Assembly: GCA_028689205.1 (NCBI GenBank)
Contig: JAQTWP010000006.1
Span: 1 to 64,000, forward strand
Source: Candidatus Altimarinota bacterium
GTDB lineage: Bacteria > Patescibacteriota > Gracilibacteria > BD1-5 > UBA2023
Direction of reading: 5' to 3'
Length of the DNA: 64,000 nt
The notes under the pieces were generated by a model, which was not told where the DNA came from, did not search any database, and saw only the letters and a program-made list of their open reading frames with translations. This document shows, in pieces, positions 1 to 10,725 of this stretch; position 1 is the first letter of the stretch; each line of letters starts with the position of its first letter. The position numbers and the translations under genes are program-made.

Positions 1-306
1 GCTTGATTATGAGTTCCGAGACTTAGATCTGAAAAAAGATGAACTAATATTATAACAGAAACTTGAGAAGATGTAACACAAAATTTTTTGGAATGAGCAC
101 TCGAGGCTCTAGAAATAGCAAAAGACAAAAAATGTAAATTAGCTATATTAAAATCAAAATCCCCTTCTTGTGGCTGCTGACTTATTTATGATTGAACTTT
201 TAGATGAATACTTACAGAATGAGATTGAATACTTACAAAACTTCTTAAAGATGCCTGAATTAAAGTAATTACAGAAAACTGAATTAATACTATTAATTTT
301 AATTAG
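1..306 (+). CDS. DUF523 family protein, C-terminal part
   Basis: The open frame enters from the left edge and ends with TAG. The visible 101 residues carry DUF523 hallmarks: GVPRLRSE near the start (the family has a G-x-P-x-P-R patch), SPSCGCG about 60 residues in, then IYDGTFRG and LTEGDGVLTKLL. The family is small, widely conserved and of unknown biochemical role, with conserved cysteines that suggest metal binding. Several conserved glycines are written TGA, and without recoding the frame is broken. The N-terminal part with the first CxSxCL motif is outside the window. Confidence 0.8.
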
Positions 307-331
307 ACTTTTTATATTTTAAAAAACCACT

Positions 332-1627
332 ATGGACCCCCTATCGATATTTATATTTACAATTCTAATAATTCTTTCTGCATTTTTCTCAGGAACAGAA
401 ATTGCACTAATGAGCCTTTCTCAACACAAAATAATATCTCTTGTAAAAGAAAAAAAAGCTTGATCCAAATTCCTAAAAAAAATTAAGAAAGATAATGATA
501 AGCTTCTTATAGCAATACTTATCTGAAACAATCTTGTGAATGTATGAGCATCTGCTCTTGCAACTACAACTTCAATACAATTAGCAGAAAAATTCGGCTT
601 ACCAGGAAGTTATTGAATATGAATTGCAACATGAATGGTAACTATGATTTTGCTTTTATTCTGAGAAATAACACCCAAAACAATATGTTCCAAATACAAT
701 GAACAAGTTTCTCTTTTTGTAGCTCCTTTTTATTTTATATTCACAAAAATATTATATCCTATAATCTTTATAATAGAAATATTCGTTAAGATGATTTGAT
801 ATTTTTTTGGTAATAATAGTATACATATAAAAATGTCTTCCGAAGAACTTGAAGCGTTCATAGATATGTCTCATGAAAATTGAGCAGTAGAAGAAGAAGA
901 ACATAAAAAAATTAAATCTATTCTTGATTTATGAGACACTACTGCCGAATCTGTTATGACACCTCGTGTACAGATGGATGCTGTAAATGAACAAATAACT
1001 ATTGACACTCTATGTGAATATCTACTTATGCACTCACATTCTAGAATTCCAATTTATAAAGAAACAATTGATAGAATTGACCATTTTATTACTTTCAAAC
1101 AAGCTTTCAAATTAAAAGAAGCCGGAAGAGGTAACAAAAAACTATCAGAAATCCAACTTGATGAAATAATTAAAATTCCACTTACTCAGCCAATTGATAT
1201 TGTATTCAAAACTTTACAAAAATCTCGTAAACATATGGCTCTAGTTTTAGATGAACACGGATGAGTTGAATGAATTATAACTCTAGAAGACATTGTAGAA
1301 GAGGTATTCGGAGATATAAAAGATGAAACAGATAAAGAGGAGGTTTATTTAAGCAAAATGAAAGACGGTAAAATTCTAGCAAATGGTAATGTAATAATTG
1401 ATGATTTATTAGATGAGTTCAAAATCGGTGAAATTGTAGATATTGGTCTTGGAGAAGAATTCTGTTGAGAAAATCTCAGCTATATTATAACTTCCAAACT
1501 TGAAAGATTCCCTATTAATTGAGAGAAAATTCAATTAATTGGGAAAATCAAAACTCTTTCTCTCGAAGTCAAACAAATCAGCAATGGTAAAATATGACAG
1601 GTTGTAGTTGAGAAGATTATGAGGTAA
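332..1627 (+). CDS. CNNM-domain membrane protein with CBS pair and CorC/HlyC domain
   Basis: 431 residues. The N-terminal ~190 residues are hydrophobic with the CNNM (DUF21) signature FFSGTEIALMSLS near residue 18. A CBS pair follows (VMTPRVQMDAV, HSRIPIYKE, then KHMALVLDEHG) and a CorC/HlyC-type C-terminal domain. Members are linked to Mg2+/Co2+ homeostasis or efflux. Roughly a dozen glycines are TGA. The gene starts 25 bases after the DUF523 stop and ends just before a strong terminator. The family call is firm, the transported ion is not known. Confidence 0.88.
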
Positions 1628-1636
1628 AAAATAACA

Positions 1637-1664
1637 AAATCTCCCGAAAATTTTCGGGAGATTT
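1637..1664. terminator. Bidirectional intrinsic terminator
   Basis: A near-perfect inverted repeat (AAATCTCCCGAAAA / TTTTCGGGAGATTT) lies between two convergent genes, with A and T runs on the flanks so it can work on both strands. Confidence 0.85.
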
Positions 1665-1675
1665 TTTTGAATTAA

Positions 1676-3112
1676 TTATTTCACCAACTTCACTATTGTC
1701 TCAATATGATGAGTATGAGGAAACATATCTACTGGAATCACGTCAGTTATTTTGTAAGTAGAATTCTTCACTATGAAGTCTAGGTCACGAGCAAGAGTTG
1801 CAGGATTACAACTAACATAAATTATAGTCTCAGAATCAAAAGCTATGATACTTGGAAGTGTATCTGGATGCATTCCATCGCGCGGTGGATCAATTACTAA
1901 TAAGTCAACTTCTGAGACCGGTCTTATATTTTCAAGACCGGTCTCTTTTTTTATAAAGTTTTTCAGGAAGTCTTCAACTTTCGCGTTCACGAATTCTATA
2001 TTATTAGCTTTATTTAATTTCGCATTTTTTTCTCAATCCAGACTCGCCTCTTTTACAAGCTCGACACTGTAGACTTTATTAAATCTGTCAGCAAGCATAA
2101 TTCATATAGTCCCAGTTCCTGCATATAAATCCAGAGCTAAACCTCTTTTCTCAGTTCCAATAAGATTAAGAACTTCTGAATATAGCTTCTCTGCTCCAAG
2201 CGAATTAGTCTGGAAAAAGCTCTTTGGATTAATTTCGAATGATTTACCTAGTAGTTTTTCTGTGATAGTTTTTTGTCAGAAAACAAGTTCGAATTCTCAA
2301 GTTACAATATCAGCTTTACCATTGTTTTTCAGATAATATACTGATTTTATATTCGGATATTTTTTAGTAAGATTAGCAACAAAATCTGAGAATATTTTCT
2401 GGAATTCAATTGATTCAGAGCTATTCAGATAAGCATCATTCACACTAAAAATAAGCATTATTTCTCAAGTAAATTTTGCTTTACGTACTACGAAATGACG
2501 CCAGAAACCAATTTGAGATTTTGGATCATAAGTTGTAATTCAAGAATTCCTAGAAAAAGTATTAACTTCCTTAAAAATTGAGTTTGTTTCATCATCGGCT
2601 AGTACACAGAAACTACAATCGATAATCCTGTCGAATTCACCTTGTTTATGGAATCAGAATCTGAACTCATCATGAACTTCTTCTCTTGCACTTATATATT
2701 TTCACCAGCTAAATTCTACTTTATTCCTATATCCATAAATCTCAGGAGAAGCAATTATCGGGTGAAAAGTTGCATCAACAACATAATCTTTTAGATAATT
2801 AAAAGCTTCTTTTACTTGTTCTGTTTTAATTCTCAATTGGTCATCATGATTAATAGGAAGCCATTTACAACCTCCATAAACTTGGAAATGTGCAGGAAGC
2901 GGTTGTTCTAGTGGAGATTTCACAACCTCTTCTAACATCTGAGCCTCATAATAATTCTTGCGGTCTTTTAATATTCTAAGATTAATTACACTCCCAGGAA
3001 TCACCCCTCCTCCAATAATAATCTTCTTCCCGTCCGGAGCTAGACCAAGACCTTTCCCTCAGAAAATTAATTTATCAACCTTTATATTCTCTACTATTTC
3101 GTGCTTTTTCAT
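1676..3112 (-). CDS. rlmD: 23S rRNA (uracil-5-)-methyltransferase, RlmD/TrmA family
   Basis: 478 residues. An N-terminal TRAM-like region ([23 protein letters not shown]) is followed by a Cys-containing GGCKW segment and a SAM-dependent catalytic domain. DPPRDGMHP near the C-terminus and [13 protein letters not shown] hold the catalytic Cys region of RNA m5U methyltransferases. It would methylate U in 23S rRNA (RlmD or RlmCD) or in tRNA, and sequence alone does not separate these. The start is the ATG followed by KKHEIVENI. It converges with the CNNM gene on a shared terminator. Confidence 0.85.
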
Positions 3113-3238
3113 ATTTATAATTTTTAATTAAGTTTCAGGATTATATGGAAAAGTCTGGAATTTGGAAATTTTTTGGATAGAATAGATTTAGAATCTAAAA
3201 TATAAAATAGAAAATAGAAAATTACAAAAAGCTCCAGT

Positions 3239-3316
3239 TTGTCATTGCGAGGCGCCATGAGCGAAAGCGAGGAGGTACTCTTGGAGTGAACGATAGTGAC
3301 GTGGCAATCCCTTTTT
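3239..3316. repeat. Palindromic dispersed repeat, TCATTGCGAG...GTGGCAATCC type
   Basis: The block contains TCATTGCGAGGCGCC, GAGCGAAAGCGAGGAG and GTGGCAATCCC, clearly richer in GC than its surroundings. A diverged relative lies at 27961-28034 (shared TGTCATTGCGAG and GTGGCAATC). Similar GCGAGGAGCGAAGCG/GTGGCAATC units are known as palindromic intergenic elements in unrelated bacteria. The stretch before it (3113-3238) is A/T-rich with no gene seen. Confidence 0.7.
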
Positions 3317-3455
3317 GCAAGTATTATGGAGATTAATTTGATATAATGAAAATTGCAAAAACCAGTATCGTCGCTACAACCAAGTATTCACCTACCACAA
3401 CGGCGCAGAATCCTACTACACAGTCAGAGGGTTTCGAGGGATGTTTATGGTTTAG
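3312..3455 (+). pseudogene. Possible remnant of a surface-protein C-terminus
   Basis: One frame directly after the repeat reads PFLQVLWRLIGYNE, then NCKNQYRRYNQVFTYHNG and ESYYTVRGFRG before TAG. It has no start codon and its base composition is far less A/T-rich than the flanks. The ending resembles the last strand of DUF1566 or Fibrobacter-paralogous domains, where a YxVRCVR-like motif is common, and such a domain occurs here in the prepilin at 28770. This is tentative. It could also be chance translation of repeat-derived DNA. Confidence 0.25.
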
Positions 3456-3588
3456 GTTTGGGATTTTAAGTTTTTTTAGATGATTGAATTATATTTATTG
3501 AAAAAGATTAAAATGTAATTATATTAACCAGAAGTTATAATAAAAACTTTTAACAAATTACTTTTTTTAATTTATAAACTAACTTATT

Positions 3589-3965
3589 ATGAATTTATTA
3601 AAATCATTACTTACTCCAAAATGAAGAATATTTAGAAAAGAATATTTTTTTCAATTATACTCATTTCTGTAATACTGCTCGTATTAATAAAACTTCCGTA
3701 TGAATTAATTATTCGATATACAACTATTTTTATGAACAGGGAATATCTTAGTATTTTTTGATATTATAGCTTGGTAATTTATATACTTTGTAGTTATATA
3801 TTACTTATAAATTCAATTAAAAGATTTCATGATATAAATAAATCATGATGGAATTCATTATTCTTGATAATACCATATTTTGATATTTTGATTTTAATAT
3901 GATTATTAATTATGCCTGGAACTATAGGAGATAATCAATATTGAATTGATTCAAAAATTGATTAA
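3589..3965 (+). pseudogene. DUF805 membrane protein, frameshifted
   Basis: The ATG frame gives MNLLKSLLTPKGRIFRKEYF and stops soon after. From a T-rich stretch at about 3643-3651 the next frame runs open for about 105 residues with several membrane segments. It contains RFHDINKSGWNS and PGTIGDNQYG, the DUF805 signature, and ends with TAA at 3963. The two halves together make a normal-sized DUF805 protein, so a one-base slip in the T run explains the break. It is either a recent pseudogene or a sequencing error. Function of the family is unknown. Confidence 0.8.
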
Positions 3966-3977
3966 TAATAATTGTAA

Positions 3978-4487
3978 ATGCGCGATAACCGCTTTGTAGC
4001 CGAACATAGAGGTTGACCCCTGACTAAAGAACAACATAAGCTATTAATAAAATGGTCGATTGACTGTGTCAGACATATATTGTCACTTTATTGAGAAAAT
4101 ATAGATTTACGAATCTTGTATGCACTTGATGTGGCTGATAAGTGGGAGAAATGAAATGCGACTGTGGGTGACGCTAGAAATGCAGCTTTTGGTGTGATTG
4201 TACTTGCGAGAGAACTTACTAATCCTACTCAGATTGCGATTACCCGTGCAGCGGGGCATGCTGTAGCTACTGCTCATATGGCAGACCATGCTCCGGGATG
4301 AGCAGAATATGCTCTCAAGGCAATAATTTATGAAGGAAAATCTTTTGAAGAAGAGAGGAAATATCAGGATGAGATTTTGCCAGATGTAATAAGAGAACTT
4401 GTACTTTCTTCAAGAGGAATGAAAGCTAAATCTTGGAATACGAGTTTTACTAAAGCGAGAAAAGAAAGAGGAAAGTTGAAAAAATAA
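3978..4487 (+). CDS. Imm5-like putative immunity protein
   Basis: 169 residues. The start, MRDNRFVAEHRGGPLTKEQH, matches the opening of the helical 'putative immunity protein' (Imm-5-like) family. The helices contain ALDVADKWEKGNATVGDAR and ARAAGHAVATAHMADHA-like patches. Family members are proposed to neutralise polymorphic toxins. No toxin gene is adjacent. Codon use is richer in GCG, GGG, CTG and GTG than its neighbours, hinting at acquisition, yet at least four glycines are TGA, so it has adapted to this code. The immunity role is family-based inference. Confidence 0.72.
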
Positions 4488-4556
4488 TCATTTTACATAA
4501 AATATAGTAATCTTAAGTTTTAAAACCTTTTTAATTTATTTTTAACAAAAATTATT

Positions 4557-4955
4557 ATGAACAATGCATATAATTGGTATTCACAACTTATAAAGCCAAC
4601 TTGGTCTCCACCTTCTTGGATTTTTGGTCCTGTTTGGACTGTTCTATATATTATGATTGCCGTTTCTTTTGGTAAAGTTTTCCTAATGGTTATAAAAAAA
4701 GAAATTCCTTTTATAGTTGCTTTGCCTTTTATACTTAATCTTATCTTCAATTTTGCTTTCACTACTATCCAATTCTGACTCAAAAATAATCCATTGGCAG
4801 CTGTAGATATTTTACTTGTCCTAATTACTCTTATATGGGCAATGATTGCAATATATCCTCATATGAAATGGATTACTTATATTCAAATACCCTACTTAAT
4901 TTGGGTTTCTTTTGCTACTGTTTTACAATTTACAATTACTTATTTGAATAGATAA
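4557..4955 (+). CDS. tspO: TspO/MBR family membrane protein
   Basis: 132 residues with five predicted membrane helices. The opening [20 protein letters not shown] and the later [16 protein letters not shown] match the TspO/peripheral benzodiazepine receptor family, which binds tetrapyrroles and sterols and has been tied to stress responses. Only one glycine is TGA. It is followed after five bases by the gene at 4961. The physiological ligand here is unknown. Confidence 0.9.
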
Positions 4956-4960
4956 TTTAT

Positions 4961-5515
4961 ATGGAAATTACATCTAAATCGGAATTTTATCAAGAAATAT
5001 CAACTCTATTATTGAATATTGAAAGTGTAGTTTCTTCTCCGGAGAATATACAATATGAAGCAAAAAAATATTGACTACTAAGTAAAAATGAATTCCATTC
5101 TACAATTATAGGCTCCGAAATTTGAGTAAAAATCCTTGCTCATATAGAACATTTATCTATAGAAGAAAAAGATAATATATTCGGTCAAATTAAAACTTTA
5201 AATAATTCTATAAATTGGGGAGTTACTTTGCAAAATGAATTTTATTTTATTCAGAAAACATATAACTATTTAGTTCCGGGTAGTAATTGAGAAACAATTC
5301 CAGAAATACGAAAATCAATTATACAAATAATAGAAATAAAAGAGTTAATTGAATTTTATAAGGAATTGAATACCTTATTAGATACAGATTTTGAAATTCC
5401 GTTCCCTCACATTACACTGTTTACAACAAGCAATAATGAAAATAACAAACTAAGATGAATATGAATATATTCAAAAGAACAATTCGAAGAATTAAATCCT
5501 AAAAGAATTAAATAA
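4961..5515 (+). CDS. 2H-phosphoesterase-like protein
   Basis: 184 residues. Two H-x-T motifs are visible: FHSTIIG near residue 47 and PHITLFT near residue 149, separated by a mostly helical segment. Paired HxT/S motifs are the catalytic signature of the 2H phosphoesterase superfamily (2',3'-cyclic phosphodiesterases, RNA ligase-like enzymes). Spacing between the motifs (~100 residues) fits. No other family match is recognised, and the substrate is unknown. Treat the enzyme call as a hypothesis. Confidence 0.5.
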
Positions 5516-5535
5516 TAATCTTATAAAAATATAAA

Positions 5536-6114
5536 ATGAACTTCGCGTCTACCTCATACGAAAAAGAAACATTTCAGAATATTTCAGAAATACCGAAAGA
5601 CTTAAGCAATAAGGATTTTACTGAATGTATATTCAAAAAATGCAATTTCAGTGAATGTGATTTTTCTAGCTCAACTTTTGCTGATTGTTCTTTTATTGAA
5701 TGTAATTTGTCCAATATAAAAGTTGCAAATTGTAGTTTCCAAGAAGTTATATTCGAAAATAGCAAATTAGTCTGAGTTAATTTTTCTACAATAAGTAATC
5801 TTCTTCTTAGCTGGGAATTCAAGTCTTGTAAACTTGATTTATGTAATTTCAATAAGCTTGATATGAAAAATAGTAGCTTCCTAGAATGCACCATAAAAGA
5901 AACCGATTTTATTAATACTAATCTAACTGGCTCAAGTTTTGCAAGCTCAGATTTATCTGGAAGCAGATTCCAAGATACTATTTTAAATAAAACTGATTTT
6001 GTCTTAGCAACATCATACTATATTGATCCACTTCATAACAAATTAAAATGAGCCCGTTTTTCTAAGCCAGATGTCCTCGCTTTACTTACAGGTTTTGGAA
6101 TAGTAATTGTATAA
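5536..6114 (+). CDS. Pentapeptide-repeat protein
   Basis: 192 residues. From about residue 25 the sequence follows a five-residue A(D/N)LxX-like rhythm (DFTECIFKKCNFSECDFSSS, later TDFINTNLTGSSFASSDLSG), predicted to form a right-handed quadrilateral beta-helix. Cysteine is unusually common at the turn positions. Family roles vary (gyrase protection, scaffolding), so none is assigned. A terminator follows. Confidence 0.85.
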
Positions 6115-6140
6115 TTAGAATTTTTATTAAATATTTCACA

Positions 6141-6174
6141 AGAAAAACCTACCAGAATTCTGGTAGATTTTTCT
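6141..6174. terminator. Intrinsic terminator after pentapeptide gene
   Basis: Perfect stem CTACCAGAA / TTCTGGTAG extended by an AGAAAAA / TTTTTCT flank, ending in a T run. Downstream (6176-6200) a short direct repeat TTTTCTTCACA occurs twice. Confidence 0.8.
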
Positions 6175-6292
6175 TCACATTTTCTTCACATTTTACTCAT
6201 ATACTTTTCACGTTGTATATATTGCAAAAATATAATTAAAGATATAATTACAGGTCACGAGAGTAATAGTTTATTTTTTAATAAATGTAACT

Positions 6293-6577
6293 ATGTTCAA
6301 ATGAAAAATTTATGTTTACAAGAGTGTAAACGGAAAAAAAGAAGAAATATCTAAGGAATTCGATACTGAAAAAGAGTTTGAAGATTTTTTAGATAAAAAC
6401 CCTTCTTTAAAAATACCAGAAAAATTCGGTTTTGAAACTCTGAAATGGCCAAAGTCACTTTTTGATTTGAAGTGATTCTTAGAAGAGGCAGAAATACTGG
6501 GTGAGAAAAAATGGATTAAAGAAATCGAAAAAGACCTTAATGAAATATTTAAAAAAACAGATAAGCTACTTAAGTAA
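6293..6577 (+). CDS. Small hypothetical protein (94 aa)
   Basis: A Lys/Glu-rich, probably cytosolic protein starting MFKGKIYVYKSVNGKKEEI, with two in-frame TGA codons read as Gly. A predicted beta strand is followed by helices, and it ends EIFKKTDKLLK. It is not recognised. It forms a likely operon with the next small gene, 18 bases downstream. Confidence 0.6.
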
Positions 6578-6595
6578 TTCATAATATATAAAATT

Positions 6596-6886
6596 ATGAA
6601 AACAATAGCAAAATCTTTCACATGAAAGAATATCTCATCCAAAATTAAATCATTCGTCACTAATCATATTACAGGAATCCATGTAAATAACGAAAAAAAA
6701 CTCATAAGCGTAACCGTGGATAAAAAATATTCTCTTAATGAGATTCATGATTCTTGACTTATATGAAATTTTGAAGAATTATTCAAAAAAATGTATTCAG
6801 AAGATTATGAAATTCATTTCAGTGTAAAATCCACGAAAAAATGACATGACAGAGAAATGATGATTCCTCAAAAAATCAAAAGATAA
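6596..6886 (+). CDS. Small hypothetical protein (96 aa)
   Basis: Basic protein opening MKTIAKSFTGKNISSKIKSF, with no signal peptide or membrane segment. Four in-frame TGA codons are needed to read it through. The middle alternates beta-type residues (KKLISVTVDKKYS) and helix. No family is recognised. It sits between the 94-aa gene and the pcm gene, all on the same strand with gaps under 20 bases. Confidence 0.6.
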
Positions 6887-6905
6887 TATCTTGTCAATTC
6901 ATATT

Positions 6906-7526
6906 ATGAGAAATTTAAATAAAGACCTGCTTGAGTCTACATTAAAAGCAAAAGATGTTTTAAAAGATAAAAGAATATTGGAAGCCTTTAGGTATGTAGA
7001 TAGAGTGGATTTTGTGCCTAGTGAAATGAAAGAATACGCATATTTTGATAAACCGATATCTATAGGTTTTTGACAAACAATTTCTCAACCTTTCACGGTT
7101 GGTTTTATGTTAAAATTACTTGAAATAGACTTATGAAATAGTGTTTTGGATATCTGAGCAGGTTCATGATGGACAACTGCCTTGCTTGCATATATAACTG
7201 GAGAAAACTGATTAGTTACATGAGTTGAAATAATTCCTGAGTTAGTTGATTTTGGTAATTCCAATCTTTCAAAATATAATTTCAAAAATGCAAAAATAAT
7301 TCAAGCCGGAAAGAAACTCTGAATACCTGGAGAAACTTTTGATAAAATACTTGTTTCAGCCTCCGCAAAGACATTGCCTACTGATCTAATTCTTCAACTA
7401 AAACCTGGATGAATAATTGTAATTCCTATAAAAGAATCCGTGTGGAAAATCCAAAAAAATCTTGATGGAAGTATTTCGAAATCAGAATTCCCAGGTTTTA
7501 TTTTCGTTCCTCTGATTAATTGATAA
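6906..7526 (+). CDS. pcm: Protein-L-isoaspartate O-methyltransferase
   Basis: 206 residues. The Rossmann-like methyltransferase fold shows the PCMT signature: RVDFVPSEMKEYAYFDKP, then ISIGFGQTISQPFTVGFML, and motif I LDIGAGSGWTTALLA with its glycines as TGA. The enzyme methylates isoaspartyl residues in aged proteins to start repair. The ATG at 6906 is chosen over an upstream TTG because it fits the family N-terminus. It closes an operon of small genes. Confidence 0.9.
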
Positions 7527-7597
7527 ATCAAAAGCTTTTGTAATATCCAATAAAAAAGGTACAATACATAATATTTTTAATCTCACAAGTAATATAA

Positions 7598-8224
7598 ATG
7601 ACTTTTAAACCCACAATTATAAAAATAAAACCTAATCACAAACAGTCCGCCAATTCATATTTTTTCTCATATAAAAACAAAAACAATATGGTAGATGCTG
7701 GGTTTTTTGATTTTGAAAAAATTACAGAAACTCTTAATGATAAGTCCTGAGAAATTCATAATTTATTCATTACTCACTGACATTATGATCATATCGCATG
7801 AATGGAGAAAATCATAGAAGCTCATCCTAATATAACTATATATATCCATGAGGAAGAAAGAATATTCCTGGATAAAAGTGAATATAATTTATCTGGACAT
7901 TTTGCAAAAAACTTCAGTCTGAATGCTAAATATATAAATAATATTAAAACATTTAAAACATGAGATATAATTGATTGAATTAAAATAATCCACACTCCAG
8001 GTCATACTGTGTGATGTTCTTGCTTTTATATTGAAGAGCATAATATTTGCCTTACTTGAGACACATTATTTGCCACTACTCATGGAAGGACAGATTTAGT
8101 TACATGAAATTCAGAAGCTATGAAAAAGAGTCTTGCTAATCTTTTTGAGCTACCCCCAGAGACAATGATTTATCCTGGACATGCAAGAAGTGAAAAATTA
8201 TGTAATATAAAATTCGAATTTTAA
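7598..8224 (+). CDS. Metallo-beta-lactamase fold hydrolase
   Basis: 208 residues. Metal-binding motifs are complete: THGHYDHIAGM (HxHxDH), HTPGHTVGCSCFYIEE (second His site), LTGDTLF (bridging Asp) and YPGH near the end. This layout matches glyoxalase II-like MBL hydrolases of unknown specificity. Candidates are hydroxyacylglutathione-type thioesters or quorum lactones, but the sequence does not settle it. It ends on a bidirectional terminator. Confidence 0.88.
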
Positions 8225-8268
8225 TAATAAAAAATCCAATTCACTAAGAATTGGATTTTTTATTATTA
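8224..8268. terminator. Bidirectional intrinsic terminator
   Basis: Stem AAAAAATCCAATTC / GAATTGGATTTTTT with a five-base loop, extended by AATAATA / TATTATT, between convergent genes. Confidence 0.85.
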
Positions 8269-8281
8269 AAATTATTGTGAA

Positions 8282-8833
8282 TTAAAATTCTGCTCAGCTA
8301 TTATTAATTTCGAAGCTATCTTTACCGCTTACAAACATTGTTTCCGTAAGATTAACTGCAACTTTTTCTCATTCTTTTTTTGTATATATAATATTAGCTA
8401 GAGTGTATCCAGGAGTCAAATTTACAGGCGTTTGGAATTTGAAAGTAAGAGAAGTTATTCCTGGAGTATTACTTATTTTGATGATTTCTAGATTTTTATC
8501 TTCATCATTATAAATATTATTGATTTTAAAAATATTTATATCAGGATTTGTCACTATTGATAATCTCACTTCACTTACTTGTTTTAGCTCTGTTCCAATT
8601 TTAAGATCTAGAGTATCAGCTCAAGTTCATTGTAATTGAAGATAAATATCCGATTTTACAGCTTCTGTTGTTTTTGTAGTTGTAGCATTTTTAACTGATG
8701 TTTGAAGCTTATTACCAACTGGAGTTCAGAATAGAAATCCATTGATTACAAAAGCAAAAGCAAGTGATGATAAAACTATAAGTGTGTTTTTGCGAAATTT
8801 TTGTTTTTTGAATTCTTTTAAGTAATCTTTCAT
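8282..8833 (-). CDS. Membrane-anchored protein with cohesin-like beta domain
   Basis: 183 residues. A basic N-terminus (MKDYLKEFKKQKFRKN) precedes one hydrophobic helix (~18-36), so the rest is likely outside the membrane. The exported part is beta-rich, with LDLKIGTELKQVSEVRLSI and LTPGYTLANIIYTKK, which resemble strands of cohesin-type domains (L-x-PGxxLAxIxF). No dockerin is evident. The family call is tentative. It is transcribed away from rnhB. Confidence 0.5.
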
Positions 8834-8913
8834 AATTAAAACTCTTAATTTGTAAATTTTTAAGTCTTCGTTATATTAACTATTGTAGTATTTTCGTCAA
8901 ATTATAATTAAAA

Positions 8914-9567
8914 ATGGCTTGAATTATAGGGGTAGATGAAGTTGGAAGATGATCATGGGCTTGACCAGTTGTGGCAGGTGCATGCTTTTTTGAAGCCAAA
9001 AACAAAAGAAATTTGGGTATCATTACAAGATTAAATGATTCAAAAAAACTTTCAAAAAAAATAAGAGAACTGCTATTTGACGAGCTTATTGAACTTGAAA
9101 AAACTTGAAAATGCATTCTATGAATTTGAATAAAATCAAATGAAATAGTGGACGCTATTGGTATTAAGAAAGCCAATAAATTAGCAATGGAAGATGCTAT
9201 AAAACAAGTTCTATCAAAAATAAAAAATTCTCAAAAAATTGAACTAAAAATAGACTGAAACGATAATTATGTTTTTGATTGAATAGATTTGGTATCTACT
9301 TTTATAATTAAATGAGATTGTAAAATTGATGAAATCAAAGCGGCATCTATATTCGCAAAAGTTACCAGAGATAGAATGATGCAAGAATATAGCAAAGAAT
9401 TCAGCTGATATTTATTCGAAAATAATGTATGATACGGAACCCAAAAACATATGCAGTGATTAAAAAAATTTGGAATATGTTCAATACATAGACTAAGTTA
9501 TGCCCCAATCAAAAAAATCTTTGATTCTAAACCAAAAAAGATTAGAATAAAGAAAATTACTTTATAA
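8914..9567 (+). CDS. rnhB: Ribonuclease HII
   Basis: 217 residues. It begins MAGIIGVDEVGRGSWAGPVV, the RNase HII signature with the catalytic D-E pair. It continues with NDSKKLSKKIREL, LKIDGND (third acid), AASIFAKVTRDRMM and GYGTQKHMQG. It removes RNA from RNA/DNA hybrids and single ribonucleotides from DNA. Key glycines of the signature are TGA, strong local proof of recoding. The C-terminal tail is short and basic. Confidence 0.95.
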
Positions 9568-9577
9568 AATATATATT

Positions 9578-10657
9578 ATGAAAATACAAAAAATCATTGC
9601 TCTAGCTCTTTTGAGCTGTTATCCATTTTCAATAACTTTAGCGGAAACTGCTGTTCCTGTAACCCAGGAAACAATCATTAATTTACAGAATATTATTAAA
9701 GGTTTTTCAGATACAATCAAAAAACTTCAAGATGAAAATACCAAATTGCAAAACCAAATTGCAGAATTGAATAGCAAATTAGGAATACCTACAGTAATTA
9801 TCCCAAAAACTACTGTAGTAACTTGAATTATATCGAATTCATGAAATATTATTAATTCATGAGCATTAACTGTAAGTTGAGTAACAAACATAACAAAAGC
9901 TTCTAATGTAGAAAAATACAATATTATTGTTGATAAAATTAATTCAACTTCAGCTAAAATATTCGAAGGAAATAGTCTTCCAGCTTATTCTTCTATTGGA
10001 CTTTTTGAATTCATAGAACCATCGAATTTCTTTATTTCTATTGACGATGAAGCTAATCCTACATGAATTACCGCATTTAAAAAGAAAATATTATATTCTT
10101 ATGACAAAGATTTTAATCTTACTGTAGTTTGAATTTTTGACTTGGATTATAAATCACAGTATTACATTACCAAGTTTGGTAAAAACCCATTTGCAAGAAC
10201 AGTAAGAATTAGAGTGAAAAATCCAATATATAAATGAAAATTATTAGAAATAGATAACTCAACTCCAAAAACAACTAGCACTTCTACGGCTACAACTTCT
10301 AATACTGTCAATCAAACTCCAGTAGCAACACCTACATCAAGTGTTAATCTTTCTAGTGTAACTCTTGAATCAGTAAAAACCGCATATTCAAAAAATAAAA
10401 TACTTGATGCACTTAAGTTAAGTACAGAATATATTAAGACTGATCCCAATAATATTGATGTTGCAAAAATCAGATACAGAAGTTTTTATATTCTTGGGAA
10501 ATATGATGACTCTCTTGCAGAAATCCAAAAAATAGAAACTAATCTAGGAAATAACGTTGAAAAGACAATTCTATGTGACGCCAAGATAATCTCAAAACTT
10601 GCCAAGAAAACCGACCTACAACAAAAATATACTACTTTATGTGCTAATGCTAAGTAA
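9578..10657 (+). CDS. Secreted coiled-coil protein with TPR-like C-terminus
   Basis: 359 residues. A signal peptide (MKIQKIIALALLSCYPFSIT, then LAE) precedes a coiled coil (~25-68, QDENTKLQNQIAELNSKL). A beta-rich domain of unknown type follows, then a Thr/Ser-rich linker (~230-260) and a helical end resembling tetratricopeptide repeats (KILDALKLSTEYIKTDPNN). The coiled coil plus TPR layout recalls envelope organisers such as CpoB/YbgF, but no family is confidently matched. It starts 10 bases after rnhB. Confidence 0.6.
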
Positions 10658-10725
10658 TTTAATTAACTTAAATTTTGGCAAAATAAGTTTGCATATCTAA
10701 AAAATGAAGGAAATTAACATATTAA

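Noticed and set aside
3346-3540. 65-codon plus-strand ORF starting MKIAKTSIVATTKYSPTTTA
   Set aside because: It lies in repeat-derived DNA, has no recognisable domain, and overlaps another frame with a better surface-protein-like ending.
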